A stretch of DNA of 64,000 bases from Ctena decussata (GCA_963989385.1 OZ022498.1:105757298-105821297); one strand, 5' to 3'; counted from the first letter of the stretch, positions 21,728 to 34,817 are shown. Numbers and translations are program-made. Notes: generated by a model from the letters alone, not told the origin.

Positions 21728-22599
21728 CAACAGAGCAATAACCATGGCCATGCATCCATAGAAAACACAGACTGTTGCAGCCTCTACTCAGAACATCCTT
21801 TCTGTATTTTATTATTATTTTTTTTCAACTTTAAAACAGAACTGAACTGAACTAAAGACCCCAATTCTGAGTTAGAATATTTTGTAAATATTTCTCTACA
21901 TAGCTAACAAACTGGTTGGGTAAGGAGAGAAATAAGGGAATATGCTGGAAGACAACAAACAAATAATTTCTTAAGGATGGCCTGAGGTTCTTCACCTCCC
22001 CAAAGAAGAAGAAAATTCTATCATTTTACTGATACAGCAAGTACTGTAATAATACCAACATAAATAATGCATTCAGACTGACAAAAGGGTTCAAGCAACA
22101 AATAGATTACTGCAGAATAAAATTCTTTATCCCCAAAATGCTCTCAAATTTTGACATAATAACACCTACTATAATGAAACAGTACCTATACTGTGTGACA
22201 ATATTTCATGAATTTGAAATATGAATGTACCAAAGTACAAGGTACCTTAAATATCTTTTTCAGAAAAAGTAATCCTTTGTACAGCAGAGCTTCAGTATAA
22301 GGCTACTTTTCTCCTTAAATTCTGTATTGGAATATGTAATGGTGCCTGTTGAGGAACAAGACTAATATTCATCTACCTTATATTTCTGAGTTAATTTCAC
22401 CTATAGCACTGCCCAGAAAGGGACTGTACTTTGTTTTGAAATAGAGCCTACAACCTACAAATCTGGCTATTAATGGGTTAGCATGCATGCTTCATGTCCT
22501 GACTAATTCTTTCATAACTTTGTATTTGCACAAAACACAGGGCTCATAAATCCTATCCCGTTCTCCTGTGAGTCTGATATGGTATGGCGTCTAACAGGG

Positions 22600-22950
22600 A
22601 TAATGTAGAGATAATTTTCAATATTTCTCCATAAAAATAAATGTTGTGACCACCTCATTAGAATTGCCTTGCTGAGACGGTTCTAATGAGGGGAGAGCCC
22701 TGGCAGCTCAGTAGGTTAAGCGCTGGCATGCTGATCTAGCAGTCCCAGATCCGAGCCCTGCTGTTAGGCGGACTCTTTCAATCGTTTACAGGGTTCCATG
22801 CACACAGCCTTTCATTATCACCCACCCATCATCCTGATATGACTGAAATACTGTTAAAAAGGACGTAAAATCACATCATCCATCCATCTAATGAGAAGTC
22901 ACTACATATGTTTTCATTCAAAAATAAGAAAAATTATCAAAACCCCACCT
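22600..22950. mobile_element. MITE (agctccagataag family) split by a SINE
   Basis: The left part (gataatgtagagataatttt to ttctaatgagg) and right part (tctaatgagaagtcac to aaaattatc) together form one diverged copy of the palindromic family. They are separated by the SINE at 22694-22890. Confidence 0.65.
22694..22890 (+). mobile_element. tRNA-derived SINE nested in a MITE
   Basis: The head is gagccctggcagctcagtag followed by gttaagc (A box), then gatccgagccc (B box), a tRNA-like order and spacing. The body ends with aaaaaggacgtaaaatcaca and a catccatccat tail. It is flanked by TCTAATGAG on both sides, a 9-bp target duplication within the MITE core. The family also occurs at 36422-36600 (minus). 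Confidence 0.8.
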
Positions 22951-25900
22951 TATGCTATCAAATGTGTAAACAAAACTGCATGATGAGAGTAATCTGAAAT
23001 CTCTCATGCACAGACTAGCCTGTGTGTCTTGCATTTAAACAGATCAATGTAATGTCACAGGGAAATATACTTTGAACAAAAGTTTTGAAAATAACTGTTC
23101 ACTAGCAGAGGTACCTTTTGACTGTTATGTCTATAAATATCAAATATCTGGCATTTTACCCCAGCTGACATAAAATGTTTATCATTTCTATATTATTAAC
23201 ATGTTAATGTCAGGTAAAAACTATTACCATTTAGGGTAAAAATATATTAGTCAAGAAAAACAGTGCCAGCACTGTGAAGACCATAATAGGAACAGTCTGA
23301 TCAGAAATACACAGCTTTGAAATCAATAATTTTATACTATTACCATTTAGGGTAAAAATATATTAGTCAAGCCTTGCAACAGAAAAACAGAGCAAGCACT
23401 GTTAAGACCATATAGGGACAGTCTGATCGGAAATATACAGTTTTGAAACCAGTACTTTTGATAGGACAGATTTGTCCAAATTGGAACTGTATAGACTTCA
23501 TTTATGATACATGCACTGTACCATACTGTATTAAGTCTAATATATGTCCCCACTCGAATAAATGCCCCCCTCCTACTTTTTTTTAAAAAAAAGATGTAAC
23601 AGGGACTTGCCAAAATATGTTCATCTCATCATAATGGTACATGAGGAATTTCACTCAACTGTTAGCTATTTTGGAGACAAACTACCCCTTTTATTCTTAA
23701 ACCACAAAAATCACTGATTCCTCAGTTTTATTTGAAGCATTTTGGCATGTGCCTGATTTGCTAAATTACTCTTTAGGCTCAAAATAATGCTTCCCTCCCC
23801 TAAACCTCCCCCTCTTACATAAAATGAAATACTCCTCCCCTCTCTCCCCCTCCCCCCCCCCCCAGCTTAACAGGATTAATTTGGCAGTTTATTCAGCAGC
23901 ACAGATGCAATAACTATTAGGGTTTACAATAAATTTTTGCAATGGCATTTTTTTTATGGCAGCCACTGTTAAATTCATCAATCCAGCTACCAGCGTCAAT
24001 CATTATGAGTATCTGGCTATATTTTTTATATGAGCTTATTTTAAAACAATCGAAAATCTAAATATTGGGTCATGTGTGACTAGCCAACACTGTATAAAAA
24101 GATGCTGTAAGTATATAATCGTTAAACATATTCAGCCCCTTAAAGGTGAAAGGGGTTATGTCCCTTTTATTTCAAAACATACTGATGGTACCTTTCACAA
24201 GTTTTTTCCAACAGGACAAATTATACAAAGTCAGTTCAGTAAAGGAAAATCCCATCTTGAAGCAGAGTTTCATAAGACTTAATTCAAATATTTGGGGTCA
24301 TTCTAGAGATTGAAAAACATGCACCATTTTATAGCCAAATAAATAGGATACACCATTCCAAATTGGAAAATTGGGATGAAAATAATCTACAGTACACTTG
24401 AACAACATGGTGGGAAATTTATTAGAGTATGTAAATGGAGGGCAATGACCAGACACTAAGCTCATAAAATATGCTAAACATATCAACTTCACATTCATAG
24501 ACTGCTTGATCCTAAATTTTCAGGCAGGTTGTTGCCACATATTCATTCAAGAAATGTCTTCTGGAAAATGCTGAGAATCTGGACTGTATGCTTAATCCCA
24601 GAACTATGTTTTACATTACACACATTTAACTGACATCAAAATCCTTAATACCAAAATCACCTCCCTCCTCCTACCTCCCCAGCTGCTCCCACTCCTTACC
24701 CAAGTTTGGACATGTCAGTTCTTGGGTACACAATACCGAGTCATTGCTACACTGGTCCAGTGATGATCAAAGGTCATAATTAACTCTGATAAAAAGCATC
24801 TGCCCATATGATCAACTTAAACAAGACCTGTCCATGTACTGGATACAGCTTGCCTGACAGCCCCTCACCCATCACATAAAAAACTTTAACCAAAACATCC
24901 AGTTTGGACACTAATGCTAACGCAGACACCAGGGTGACAACAATAGCTCTCCCTATTATTTTCGGACAGGCGAGCTAAAAACAATTCCTGAATTCAATTT
25001 CTGACGAGTTTCGTACGAACTGGGGAGTTCTGTAAGTTATGAGTCAATGGACAGGTCAAGTGCCATAACTCTGAAAGAAAGCATGTGATTCATGTGATTA
25101 ACACCATGATGAAACTTGATCTATATGTACTTCCAATAATATCAATCAAATGATTTTTTTTTTTTTTAACAATTGAAAGGTGCATGAAAATCATTGGAAT
25201 ACTGATGCATGGAAAAGTTGCTTACACACAATTAACATCAACAAAATAATCGGTGGAAGTTTCAAAGAACCCTGTAGTATGTAACTGCATGAACTGGACG
25301 ATTTTCACAAACCCAAATTTATTTTTTAATTTTCTTTGAAACAGATGAGTTGGAGTTTTACACCTTTTTGGGAATCAAATGCTTTTAGGCCACTGTGTAT
25401 TTATTTCAATTCAACAGAAATCATCAATTTGACCATACTTATCTTAAGAAATGGACAATGAAAAAGTTTACAGTTTCGTACAATACAGTCAGATATTCAA
25501 GTGACAGTCCCCTTTATCATCCAAACAATACCGCCATCATCATACAATTTGGGCAGAATTTGCCGAGCATACAGTGTAGAACAAGATAAGATGTCTCCTT
25601 TTTGGAGCCATCTGATCAGGGTCTGCACTGTTTGCTATTCAATCCCTTATTGTTTGACACATACCCAGGGAGAAATATCAATGTCTTTGATTTTGAATAA
25701 TAACACTAATTAATTAACATGTCCCAAAATTTAGGCTGATTTGGTAGAAAATTCAACTGTAAAAGTATCATCTTTCTTTTCTGAAAGAGCAATCAATTTG
25801 CATATTGTTTCAAAAGATGTTTTAACTATCAGGTCATGAATCAGCGTACTATAAAATGTCGTATTTGTCCCTATGACAAAGGTTACCCTGATACAGGCTG

Positions 25901-26258
25901 TTCCCTGTATCCTTTTTCTGACATATTTACTCAGATGCACAAATAGATAGTTGTTAAACTGTTACCTTGTGACAGTTTAACACTAAAGCATCCAAAAATG
26001 AAAATAGCTGAATTTGCAAACAGTGTGGATCTAGATGAGGTTGATCATAACGAGTCACCTCATCTGGATCTATAGTCTTTGAACTCTCAATAAGATATAC
26101 ATGTACACAATTTCTACTACTATTTCTTCTAATAAACAACCCCTTTCTAATAAACGCCCCCTCAATTTTTCCAGTGAGTGAGTGAACTCAGGTTTAACAT
26201 GTCTCCAACACATCGGTCTTCAGTTTTCAGTCTCCTGAAGACTGAAGGAGTGGGGGAT

Positions 26259-26375
26259 TGATTGATTGATTGATTGATATGGTGCTTAACGTCCACGGTA
26301 AACAGCTATGGTCATGTCCGGAGGGTCAGTTAACCTAACCACACTATTCCTGGGCAGGCTTAGACCTCCTAGGCA
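26259..26375 (-). mobile_element. SINE 3' end with atca microsatellite
   Basis: On the minus strand: gttaactgcctaggaggtct, then ggacgttaagcaccatatca, ending in about five ATCA units. This is the same tail as 21502-21727; the tandem tetranucleotide after the tail is typical of the 3' end of such SINEs. Confidence 0.7.
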
Positions 26376-26879
26376 GTTAACAAGAGCATGTGAGCAGAGG
26401 CTCACGTATACCCCCGGCCAGCGCCACCGCCTAATAAAAACACACTTAATACAAAACTTTAAAGCAAATGTTAAATAACAGACATATGAATGGACAATCT
26501 ATTACAAATCCAGTGGAAGGCCTTTAGACAAATACACAATGGTTCCATTAAAACATGCAAATTATGTAATCTAAAGAAAATACAAATTTAACACAAAATT
26601 TCAACACAAATTTACATATAGTTCTATGTCAGTGACCTTGACCTAAAGTCAGCAGCAGCATCCAGATGATGTCAACTAGTCAATTTAAACCTATACCTAA
26701 ACCTAGTCACACAGCAATCTGAGAAATCTTTGACATAAATTTTACCATTTATTCCATTGGAGATAGAGATGGAAAAAAGGAAAAAATGCAAAAGAAGGCC
26801 AAAAGAAATCTTAGCATTTTGATTTTCTTTCCTACAATAAACTTGGCCATTCTCAAGATGTAAACAAAATTTGAAGACA

Positions 26880-28150
26880 GTGGCTCTCTTAGGAACAGAG
26901 AAAACTGTGACAAAAAATAAACTGGAGAGAAAGAAAAATGGACAAACAAAGGGAATGATAAGCAGGAGGCCGATACTCTATTACACCATACAACTAGTCA
27001 TACCCAACATTTACACCAAATTTCAAAATCCTAGCTGTAGTGGTTCCTGAGAAATCTTGGGACAGAAAAAGTTTAATTTCAACGGAGAGAAAGAAGAAAT
27101 GGACAAATAAAGGGAATGATAAGGAGGAGGAGGCTGATATTTTCTTACACAATACAACTAGTCATACTCAATCTTTGTAATAAATTTCAAAAACCTAGGT
27201 GTAGTTGTTCCTGAGAAATCTATCATAGAAATTTAATTGGAGAGGAAGAAAAAATAGACAAACAAAGGGAATGAAAAGCAGAAGAAAGCTAATTGTTCCT
27301 TATACGGTACATCTAGTTATACCCAACATTTGTACCAACCTTATAAATCCTAGCTGATGTGGTTCCTGAGAAATCTGTGAGAGAAATTTAATTGGGGAGA
27401 CAGAAAAAATGGACAAAGGGAATGATAAGAGAAGGAGGCAGATACCCTCTCACACGGTACATCTAGTAATACCCAACAAAATTTCAAAATCCTAGCTGTT
27501 GTGGTTCCTGAGAAATCTGTGACAGAAATTTAATTGGAGAGAAAGAAAAAATGGACAAACAAAGGGAATGATAAGCAGGAGAAGGCTGATTGTCTCTTAC
27601 AAACTACAACTAGTCATACCTAACATTTGTACCAAATTTCAAAATCCTAGCTATTGTGGTTCCTGAGAAATCTGTCACAGAAATTTAATTGGAGATAAAG
27701 AAAAAATAGACAAACAAAGGGAATGATAAGCAGGAGAAGGTCTATTATCTCTTACACAGTACAACTAGTCATACCCAACGTTGGTACCAAATTTCAAAAT
27801 CCTAGCTATTGTGGTTTCTGAGAAATCTGTGACAGAAATTTAATTGGAGAGAAAGAAAAAATGGACAAACAAAGGGAATGATAAGCAGGAGAAGGCTGAT
27901 TGTCTCTTACACAGTACAACTAGTCATACCCAACGTTTGTACCAAATTTCAAAATCTTAGCTATTGTGCTTCCTGAGAAATCTGTGACAGAAATTTAATT
28001 GGAGAGAAAGAAAAAATGGACAAACAAAGGGAATGATAAGCGGGAGAAGGCTGATTGTCTCTTACACGGTACAACTAGTCATACCCAGCGTCTGTACCAA
28101 CTTTCAAAATCCTAGCTATTCTGGTTCCTGAGAAATCTGTGACAGAAAAA
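26880..28150. repeat. Tandem array, about 155 bp unit, eight copies
   Basis: The motif caactagtcatacccaac (or close variants) recurs at about 26991, 27155, 27310, 27460, 27607, 27762, 27917 and 28072, spacings of 147-164 bp with 155 most common. Each unit also carries ggttcctgagaaatctgt and gacaaacaaagggaatgata. The last four units are the most alike, suggesting recent expansion at that end. Confidence 0.88.
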
Positions 28151-28156
28151 ATGTTA

Positions 28157-28179
28157 ACACACACACACACACACACACA
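28157..28179. repeat. CA dinucleotide microsatellite
   Basis: About eleven AC units follow the end of the 155-bp array. A short hairpin follows at 28206-28243 (atataccccctatat ... ataccgggggtata). Confidence 0.85.
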
Positions 28180-28245
28180 AACATATTAACGGAAAAACCA
28201 AAAACTATATACCCCCTATATACTTCGTATACCGGGGGTATAATC

Positions 28246-28469
28246 AGTACTAAGTGCACATACTTTTGCCAGTAACTGACAACTGCCCTTCTTGAATCAG
28301 TGGAAAGAGAAACGAAAATATGTGGCCAGACTGGGTTTCAAACCCAGGACCTCTGACTTATGAGTCAGGTGCCCTACCGATTGCGCTACGCAGCCCAGCA
28401 ATGGGCGATTGAACCTGCAACCCCTGGATTTGTATTCAAGCGCCTAAACCACTATGCTACAGCCGCTCC
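28246..28469 (-). mobile_element. Dimeric tRNA-derived SINE
   Basis: Read on the minus strand, two tRNA-like heads lie in tandem. The first starts ggagcggctgtagcatagtg and has a B-box-like ggttcaatcgcc. The second starts gggctgcgtagcgcaatcgg, has an arm with CAT at the anticodon position, and a perfect T-arm (ctggg, tttgaaa, cccag). The body ggcagttgtcagttactggc follows. The acceptor stem of the second unit does not pair, so it is not a working tRNA gene. Confidence 0.75.
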
Positions 28470-29499
28470 ATTTTACGTGAGAAATTGGCCAAAATTTCAC
28501 CAATTAATATTTGATTGAGACCACCAGAAACTGTCATTATCACTCAAATTTTACTTTCCATATTGCCAATATCCCTGGGATGTTCGTTATGATAAATACA
28601 GTTGAATTTGCATACAGAGTAGATCCAGATATGAGCAACCTCATTTGGATCTACACTGTTTACTGCCTCATCTAGATCTACATGTACAGTTTGCCCTCTA
28701 GTCTTTGCTTTCTCCACATGATATAGCTTTGATGATTTTGCAGACATAAATTTTGACTTCTTTTTTGTCCTTTTAAGGATTAAAACAGTGGCCTTTAAAG
28801 GTAGGTTCCTGGACTAGCGATAACAATTCTGTTCACAAAATATTTTTTTCTTTTTCTGCGTAGTATTAAATACTCTTATTTTTCTGAATATGTTGCAAAT
28901 GAGAAAACTGTCGGTTTTGTTAAAAATTGTCGTTTCTCACTTGCTAGTTTTCTTTGCTTGAACAATGTGTTGAAATTCCAGTTCTAAAAATAACTTTGTC
29001 ATATGTCTATATGTGCGTGATTCCTGATGTCATTCTCCACAGGGCATTTGTTTTTCTTGCCGTAAGCTCTTCTAAAGGTTCTGGCATGGTGGAGGGGTTT
29101 TCACTATCCCAAAACGCAATGCAGCATGGGATAGGCTGCGTAATCTATTTTTGGTGTGAACTAAAAATAGTGTTAACTGGTGTGCAAAGCAGAATTAGGG
29201 ACTCCCTTGCAAAACAGCTTATCTGATACTTTCCGATGTACACTTTTTAGTGAAACTTATTAATTTCCTTGTTATTATTGCTTTCCAACACTTTAGAAAA
29301 ATAGTCATCAAAATTATGATGCAGACCAAACTCCAGGAACCAACCTTTAAAAGGTTAAAACATCATGGCACGATAGGCAATTTTCAAGACTTCCAACTGA
29401 TCTTTATGTTAATTTTCACTGCAGCTGTCCTCACAGCAACTTTGCTCCTGCACCGAAATGTGATTTATTATATGACGTTGCATCTGAGAGTGTAATAAA

Positions 29500-29825
29500 G
29501 CCATGCATTAAAAACGATAGTCCACTAGTGGATTAAATATACAAATTACGGCGTAACGTTATACGTTGACGTCCATAAAAACGTCGCGTTTTCTAATGGC
29601 GAAATCATGAAGTTTTATATAGTGCAAATTTTGCTAATAAAATGCAATTTTAGTGCCATATGATAAATAGAATCTTGCATTCGTGCTCCTGTATTATTGA
29701 ATTTATTAAACTCGGTGGTGAAAACCGATAAGATGCTCGGCAAAGCCTCGCATCTTATCTTTTTCCCCAACTCCTGTAATAAATTCAATAATACATGAGC
29801 ACTCATGTAAGATCCACTATATAAA
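29500..29825 (-). repeat. Dispersed element, copy 1 (related to 61430-61870)
   Basis: Contains a long near-palindrome around aagatgctcggcaaagcctc (gaaaaccgataagatgctcg and its inverse) flanked by tattattgaatttattaaac and its inverse. Bordering sequence (actagtggattaaatat, acgtccataaaaacgtcgcg) matches the copy at 61430-61870 in opposite orientation. Confidence 0.7.
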
Positions 29826-30431
29826 TTTCTGTCTGTGACTTGACCTTATATCAGCAGAAGCACCCAGATCATATCTCATACTTCTTAAACTTTGTGTTAC
29901 TAACCTGCAATGAAACAAATGGAAAAAAATGTTTAAAACACATCCCTGATAAACTGAGATTATGATCTTTATCCCAGCCCAAACCCAAGGGCCAAACCAT
30001 GGGGCAATGATGCACGTTGTCGTTATTGAGGATTAGAAATCAATTTCTCACCCATTGGACAAGAATATCCCTTTCTATAGGTGTCTGAGATTTTTCTATC
30101 TTGGCCTGCTATCTCAGCCAAGGCTCTGAATTCTGTCTCAAAATGCCAATCATTGCTAAATAGTACACCCCACTTAATTACACACTTAAATTCAACAAAT
30201 CCACTTGCAGATAAATTGCATGCAAAATGAAATTGACAGCCAGTGATGTGCATGAGGTGTCACTGTAGATTTCTGATTAGCTGCCAGCCATGAAATATGC
30301 ATGCACCAACGTCAGAACTATTAATAGAAAATTAGTTTGAAGTTTATAGGAATGGCTTCAACAAGAAGTTAAGGTATTCAATGGATATTCTGTTCTATAA
30401 AATATAATGGCTGAGAAAATAATCAATGATG

Positions 30432-30543
30432 AGGTTGAGGCCTTGACAAGGAAATCTCAGGCTCGTTTTCAGATAAGCCGAGCATAAGACTAAATAATCT
30501 GAAAACGAGCCTGAGATTTCCTTGTCAAGGCCTCAACCCCATC
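30432..30543. repeat. Foldback hairpin, about 45 bp arms
   Basis: ggttgaggccttgacaagga and the rest of the arm reappear inverted after a ~20 bp loop (agccgagcataagactaaat). The arms differ at very few positions. Confidence 0.8.
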
Positions 30544-31284
30544 ATAGATTCTATTAGTACCGGTACTGATGAAGTTTAAAATGCATGAGGTTTGGGCTTC
30601 ACACAATTGACTTGTTGCAACCTATCAATCAACATACTGTATTGGCCAATCATAAAATTAATGTTAAACTGGACAAACAATTGCACATGTGCTTTTGTGG
30701 CAACAGCTTCTTATAAATGTAAAAAAAATATAATGAAACACATTTGAAAGGTGAAGCTATTAGCGCATTTGCACAGGTCAACTGATGTCAGAGTTTAAGT
30801 AAAACTTGACTCCTACATACAGCTGAAGAGACATCTCTACAAAAACTATATACCCCATGAATTGCATCTATAAATGGTGACTTGCACCTACTAAGTGTTT
30901 TCTGTCAATTCTATCAATAAGCAATTTCAAGAATGTCAAGTAGGCACTTAAGAATAAATAAGAACAGGAAGTTATTTATGGCAATGATCATGACTGAAGT
31001 GTGCCCACAAGTAGTTTTTAAACACCAAGTACTCTCACACACAGGAAAGAAGAGCCTGACCAATCATGAAATGCTTGACCATCAGAGGAAGTTATTCGTA
31101 GCTCCTGAGAAGGCAAAATTTTGAGTGATAAAAAGTCTTTTTGCCCACCAGATGACCGATTCAAGGGGAATGATGAACATCTAAACTACAATCCTTGCTT
31201 ATTTTGGTTTTGGTCTCTTGTGACACTGAAAATAGGCATAAGTATAAAGGCCAAAGCTCTTTTGGGTTGTCCCCAACATATATA

Positions 31285-31522
31285 TGAGCCGCGACACGAG
31301 AAAACCAACAAAGTGGCTGTCCGCACAGCGCAGGCTCAGATCAGCCTGGACATCCTCCCAGTCAGATGAGAGTCTTCGCATTGCACTTAAAGGATAGCCA
31401 AGGGCCTAAGCTACCTCCATGCAGACACCGAAGACTCTGATCAGACTGGGCGGATGCCCAGGCTGATCTGAGTCTGCGCTGGGCGCACAACCACATTGTT
31501 GGTTTTGTCATGTCGTGGCCCA
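31285..31522. mobile_element. MITE of the gagccgcgacacga family, copy 5
   Basis: Starts tgagccgcgacacgagaaaa and ends gtcatgtcgtggccca; palindromic, inner arms as in copy 1. Confidence 0.85.
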
Positions 31523-31825
31523 TATACATGTACATATTTCCAAATTTTGTGAAAACCCACCTACTGATTCAAAAGAACCATGAGGTCAAGGGAAAATTAA
31601 ACATTTTAGGTCTTCCTGTGATCTTGAAAATAGGTGATAAAATGAAACTATTATACCTAGTGGACTGACGTCTTATCAGTTACTAGCAGCTAGTAAAACC
31701 ACAGCATGAAATATAGGGAAAATACACGCCCACTTTTGATAAATTCTGCTGTGAGTCTCTAAGGTAATTAGACCAATATCTATCATTATTCCAAATACAA
31801 CCAAAATAAACCTACCCAAATGTCT

Positions 31826-31990
31826 GTATACACAAATTAAGGGAAGCAAATTTTTAAAAAGATGGGAAGACAATATTAAAGAGTGGACAGGGCTGGACTT
31901 TGCCAGCTCAACTAAGACAGCTGCAAAACAGAACAAGGTGGAAAGGGATTGTTTCGAAGTCAACTGTGGTGTCCCAAGCCCCCAACGACC
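31826..31990 (+). pseudogene. LINE reverse-transcriptase-protein 3' fragment
   Basis: The plus-strand frame reads KRWEDNIKEWTGLDFASSTK, then a degraded tail ending with NCGVPSPQRP. The RWEDNIKEWTG motif is characteristic of the C-terminal end of endonuclease/reverse-transcriptase proteins of invertebrate non-LTR retrotransposons. Only the last ~55 residues remain. The larger broken copy at 52510-53695 has the preceding part. Confidence 0.7.
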
Positions 31991-32428
31991 TTGTATTATA
32001 AGGTTATGGGATAGAATATAATAGACAGAAACCTTTACAGCAGGACTAGTTTATTCTAGAGGAAGAAAAACCCAGTCTTATAAATGAATAAATACGGTAC
32101 GATGCAGGTTTGTATAATGCATATGTACATGGGGTACTTTGATATTTCAGGAAATGGATTTGAATCTGTTTCTAAACCATGAGAACAGTTAATACACCAG
32201 ATAAACTGAAACAGAACAGGTAACAGAATATTAAAGCCAGTGTGAATGCCAAACTGTCTAGAGAAATTGGCACAAGTTCTGTTTTATTGGGTGTGTCTGT
32301 AGACACTAATAATACAGTAGGATAACATGATTCCCATGTAAAATACCTACCAGAAACAAAATAGTAACACCTCGTAGGTACAGAAGCTGTGTAATTCTTG
32401 GTCTGGTACCAAATGGTATGAGTTATCA

Positions 32429-32627
32429 GAGCTCCAGATAAGAAGGAGTACTGAGGATAATTCGAAGATAATTTTTCTTATTTCTCAATGAAAACATATG
32501 TTGTGACCCCTCATTAGAACCGTCTCGACGAGACGGTTCTAATGATGGGTCACAAAATATGTTTTTATTGAGAAATATTGATAATTATCCCTAAATTATC
32601 TTTGTTACGCCTTCTTATCTGGAGCAC
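32429..32627. mobile_element. Palindromic MITE (agctccagataag family)
   Basis: Starts gagctccagataagaaggag and ends ccttcttatctggagcac, with a perfect central cgtctcgacgagacgg. Well preserved; a useful reference copy for the family. Confidence 0.8.
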
Positions 32628-32967
32628 TGGTTATTGTCTGAATCAATCTATTACTAGCAGAGCTAACCTTCAAAGTTTAGTAAGAAAGACATAACTGCAT
32701 TTCTCTGTGAGATTAAGTATATTTTGTCCAGTAAAGTTTTGTGGAAATAAGCAGCATATGCGATACTAAGTAAACAGGCTCCAATTCCAAATTCCCTTAT
32801 TTTTCCCTGATATTTTACAGATTTCCATACCCTATACCCTTTTTACAGCTCCTAAAATTAATTTTACTCTTTACTTCAAGAGTACAAACTCTATCATTTG
32901 GAAACTGGATGTTACTCTTAAAGAAAAGAACTTGCTCCACCAGGGACCTACCTCCCCTATATTTTCT

Positions 32968-32998
<31 letters not shown>

Positions 32999-33579
32999 GA
33001 AAGCCATAAAACACATTATATAATTAGTTTTGGCCCATGACAAGAAGGGTTCTGATGATAATTTTGTGTTGTTTTTTTTTCTTTTTCCTTTTTTCTGCAT
33101 CAGCCTCATCATTCAGCCAGCATTTCACAAATCATTTCCCAGAAAGGGCATTTTTAATGGTCTTGTCTAAAGTCATTTTTAATCATGGTCTTGTCATAGA
33201 TCTACGACGAAAAAGTGATGCATGCAAAAAATGAATTCTATTGAACTGGCCTCCGCTTCTCACAACAGACTCATTCTAGAAATACAGTCAAGGATGTTAT
33301 GCTGAAGTCTGGTATCTAAAGCAGACATTAAATGTTTTTCCACCTTTGTTGTGTAATAAATCTGGTTCTGCTGAGTTGTGGAATTTAGATATAATCTGCA
33401 CTCCTACTACACAAGTTTTGCACATGTTGTAATATGGAGTATACATATTTATCAAAACAAGAGTGCCATCTGTAACAAAGCTGCTTTAACTCTTTCACTA
33501 CCAAAAAGCAGACGACAAAATTTACGTCTGCAAAAATTAAAAAAATGCCTTGTCCAAGACTTTTTATATTGAGAATTCA

Positions 33580-33700
33580 AAAACTAGAGGGCAAACAGTG
33601 TAGATCTAGATGAGGCGGCTCATTATGAGCCGCCTCATCAGGATCTACGCTGTTTGCAAATTTTGCTAATTGCGTCACTGGGGCTTAAAGAGTTAATAAT
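33580..33700. repeat. Palindromic repeat, gtagatctagatgagg family
   Basis: gtgtagatctagatgaggcg and its inverse flank a cattatgag centre. Similar palindromes occur near 3440-3510, 26020-26080, 28595-28700, 36245-36290 and 49985-50055. Confidence 0.65.
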
Positions 33701-33779
33701 TTTATGATGGCTTAATCCATAATGATTTTACTTTTGTGAATGTTTGCGATGCCACATTTGCAAAGAAGAAAATTGCTTC

Positions 33780-34480
33780 TCTTATGTTCTCAGTGACCTT
33801 TTTGTATAATGACTGCACATTGCCTTTCTCCTAAAAGCATAGTATGTTGGTATGCTGACCATAAAATCAGGTGAAAACTCGACCTTCCTTATAGCATAAT
33901 GTTTAGAGTTTGATCAAAATGTGTTTCAAGCCAAAGCCTCCTGTGACACTGAAAGTGGAGTCAATACAATCTGTTAATTGTCCCAATTAAAGTTAATGCA
34001 TATCTGGTGAAAGCTCAAAACCTAAATATACTGTATACCTTCAAGAGATATTAAACATGCAGTTCTGTGACCCTGAAGATGGGGTCAAGGTCACCACAAC
34101 TAAGTAATTCTTAGGCTTGTCTCAATGATATATCTATGGCTCAAATCTGTCAATGGGTTCAAGAGGTATTTAAACATCTGAAGTTCTGTGACCTTGAAAA
34201 TGGGGTCAAGGTCAGTAATATATGACAATCTCATAGGAATGAAAGTTTGGTGGAAATCTACCAATATGGTTCAAGACATTGATATACATAAATGCTAGGA
34301 ATAATGTGAAGTTTGGAGAAATGGACCTAAGTCATCCTGTGACCTTGAAAATGAGGTAAAGGTCACCAAAACTTTCTGAACTCTAAGGAATATTCCACCA
34401 ATGCATCTCTGGTGGAAATCTACTCAAATGGTTCAAATCAGCAACACTAGGGTAGATTTAAAGTATGAATGGATGGACAA
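33780..34480. repeat. Degenerate tandem repeats, about 110 bp spacing
   Basis: The motif ctgtgaccttgaaaatgggg with gtcaaggtcacc recurs at about 34070, 34185 and 34335, with more diverged units before and after. Not coding. Confidence 0.6.
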
Positions 34481-34649
34481 AATACAATGAAGGATGGGAA
34501 AACTGATACCTATATCGCACCTTGCTAAAGCTGTGGTGCATATAATGATATAATGAAGCTCTTAGCACTAACATTTCAGAGACTTCTCAATTCATAACAC
34601 ATACATTACATGCATACAGAAATTAGACGACCAACGAAGCGACAATTCT

Positions 34650-34817
34650 CCCCAGTCTGATCAGAGTCTTTGCTGTCAGCATGGAAGTAGCTTAAGACCC
34701 TTAGCTATCCTTGAAGCACACAGAGAAGAGTCTGATTAGACTGGGCGGCTGCCCAGGCTGATCTGAGTCTGCACTGGGGGCACAACCACTTTGTTGGTTT
34801 TCTTGCGTCACGGCTCA
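34650..34817. mobile_element. MITE of the gagccgcgacacga family, copy 6 (left end lost)
   Basis: The right arm (cagactcagatcagcctggg on the minus strand, ending gcgtcacggctca) is intact; the left arm begins only at cccagtctgatcagagtc. The right end lies 14 bp from the exon 2 boundary at 34832, so it begins almost immediately after the splice donor of intron 2. Confidence 0.75.

Noticed and set aside
28320..28400. Possible tRNA-Met gene on the minus strand
   Set aside because: T-arm and D-arm look good but the acceptor stem does not pair, the anticodon arm is imperfect, and a SINE body follows. It is a SINE head.
29615..29806. 63-residue frame similar to one at 61450-61728, possible small conserved protein
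   Set aside because: Both lie in the same dispersed palindromic repeat, and the palindrome dictates much of the sequence. Kept only as a repeat.
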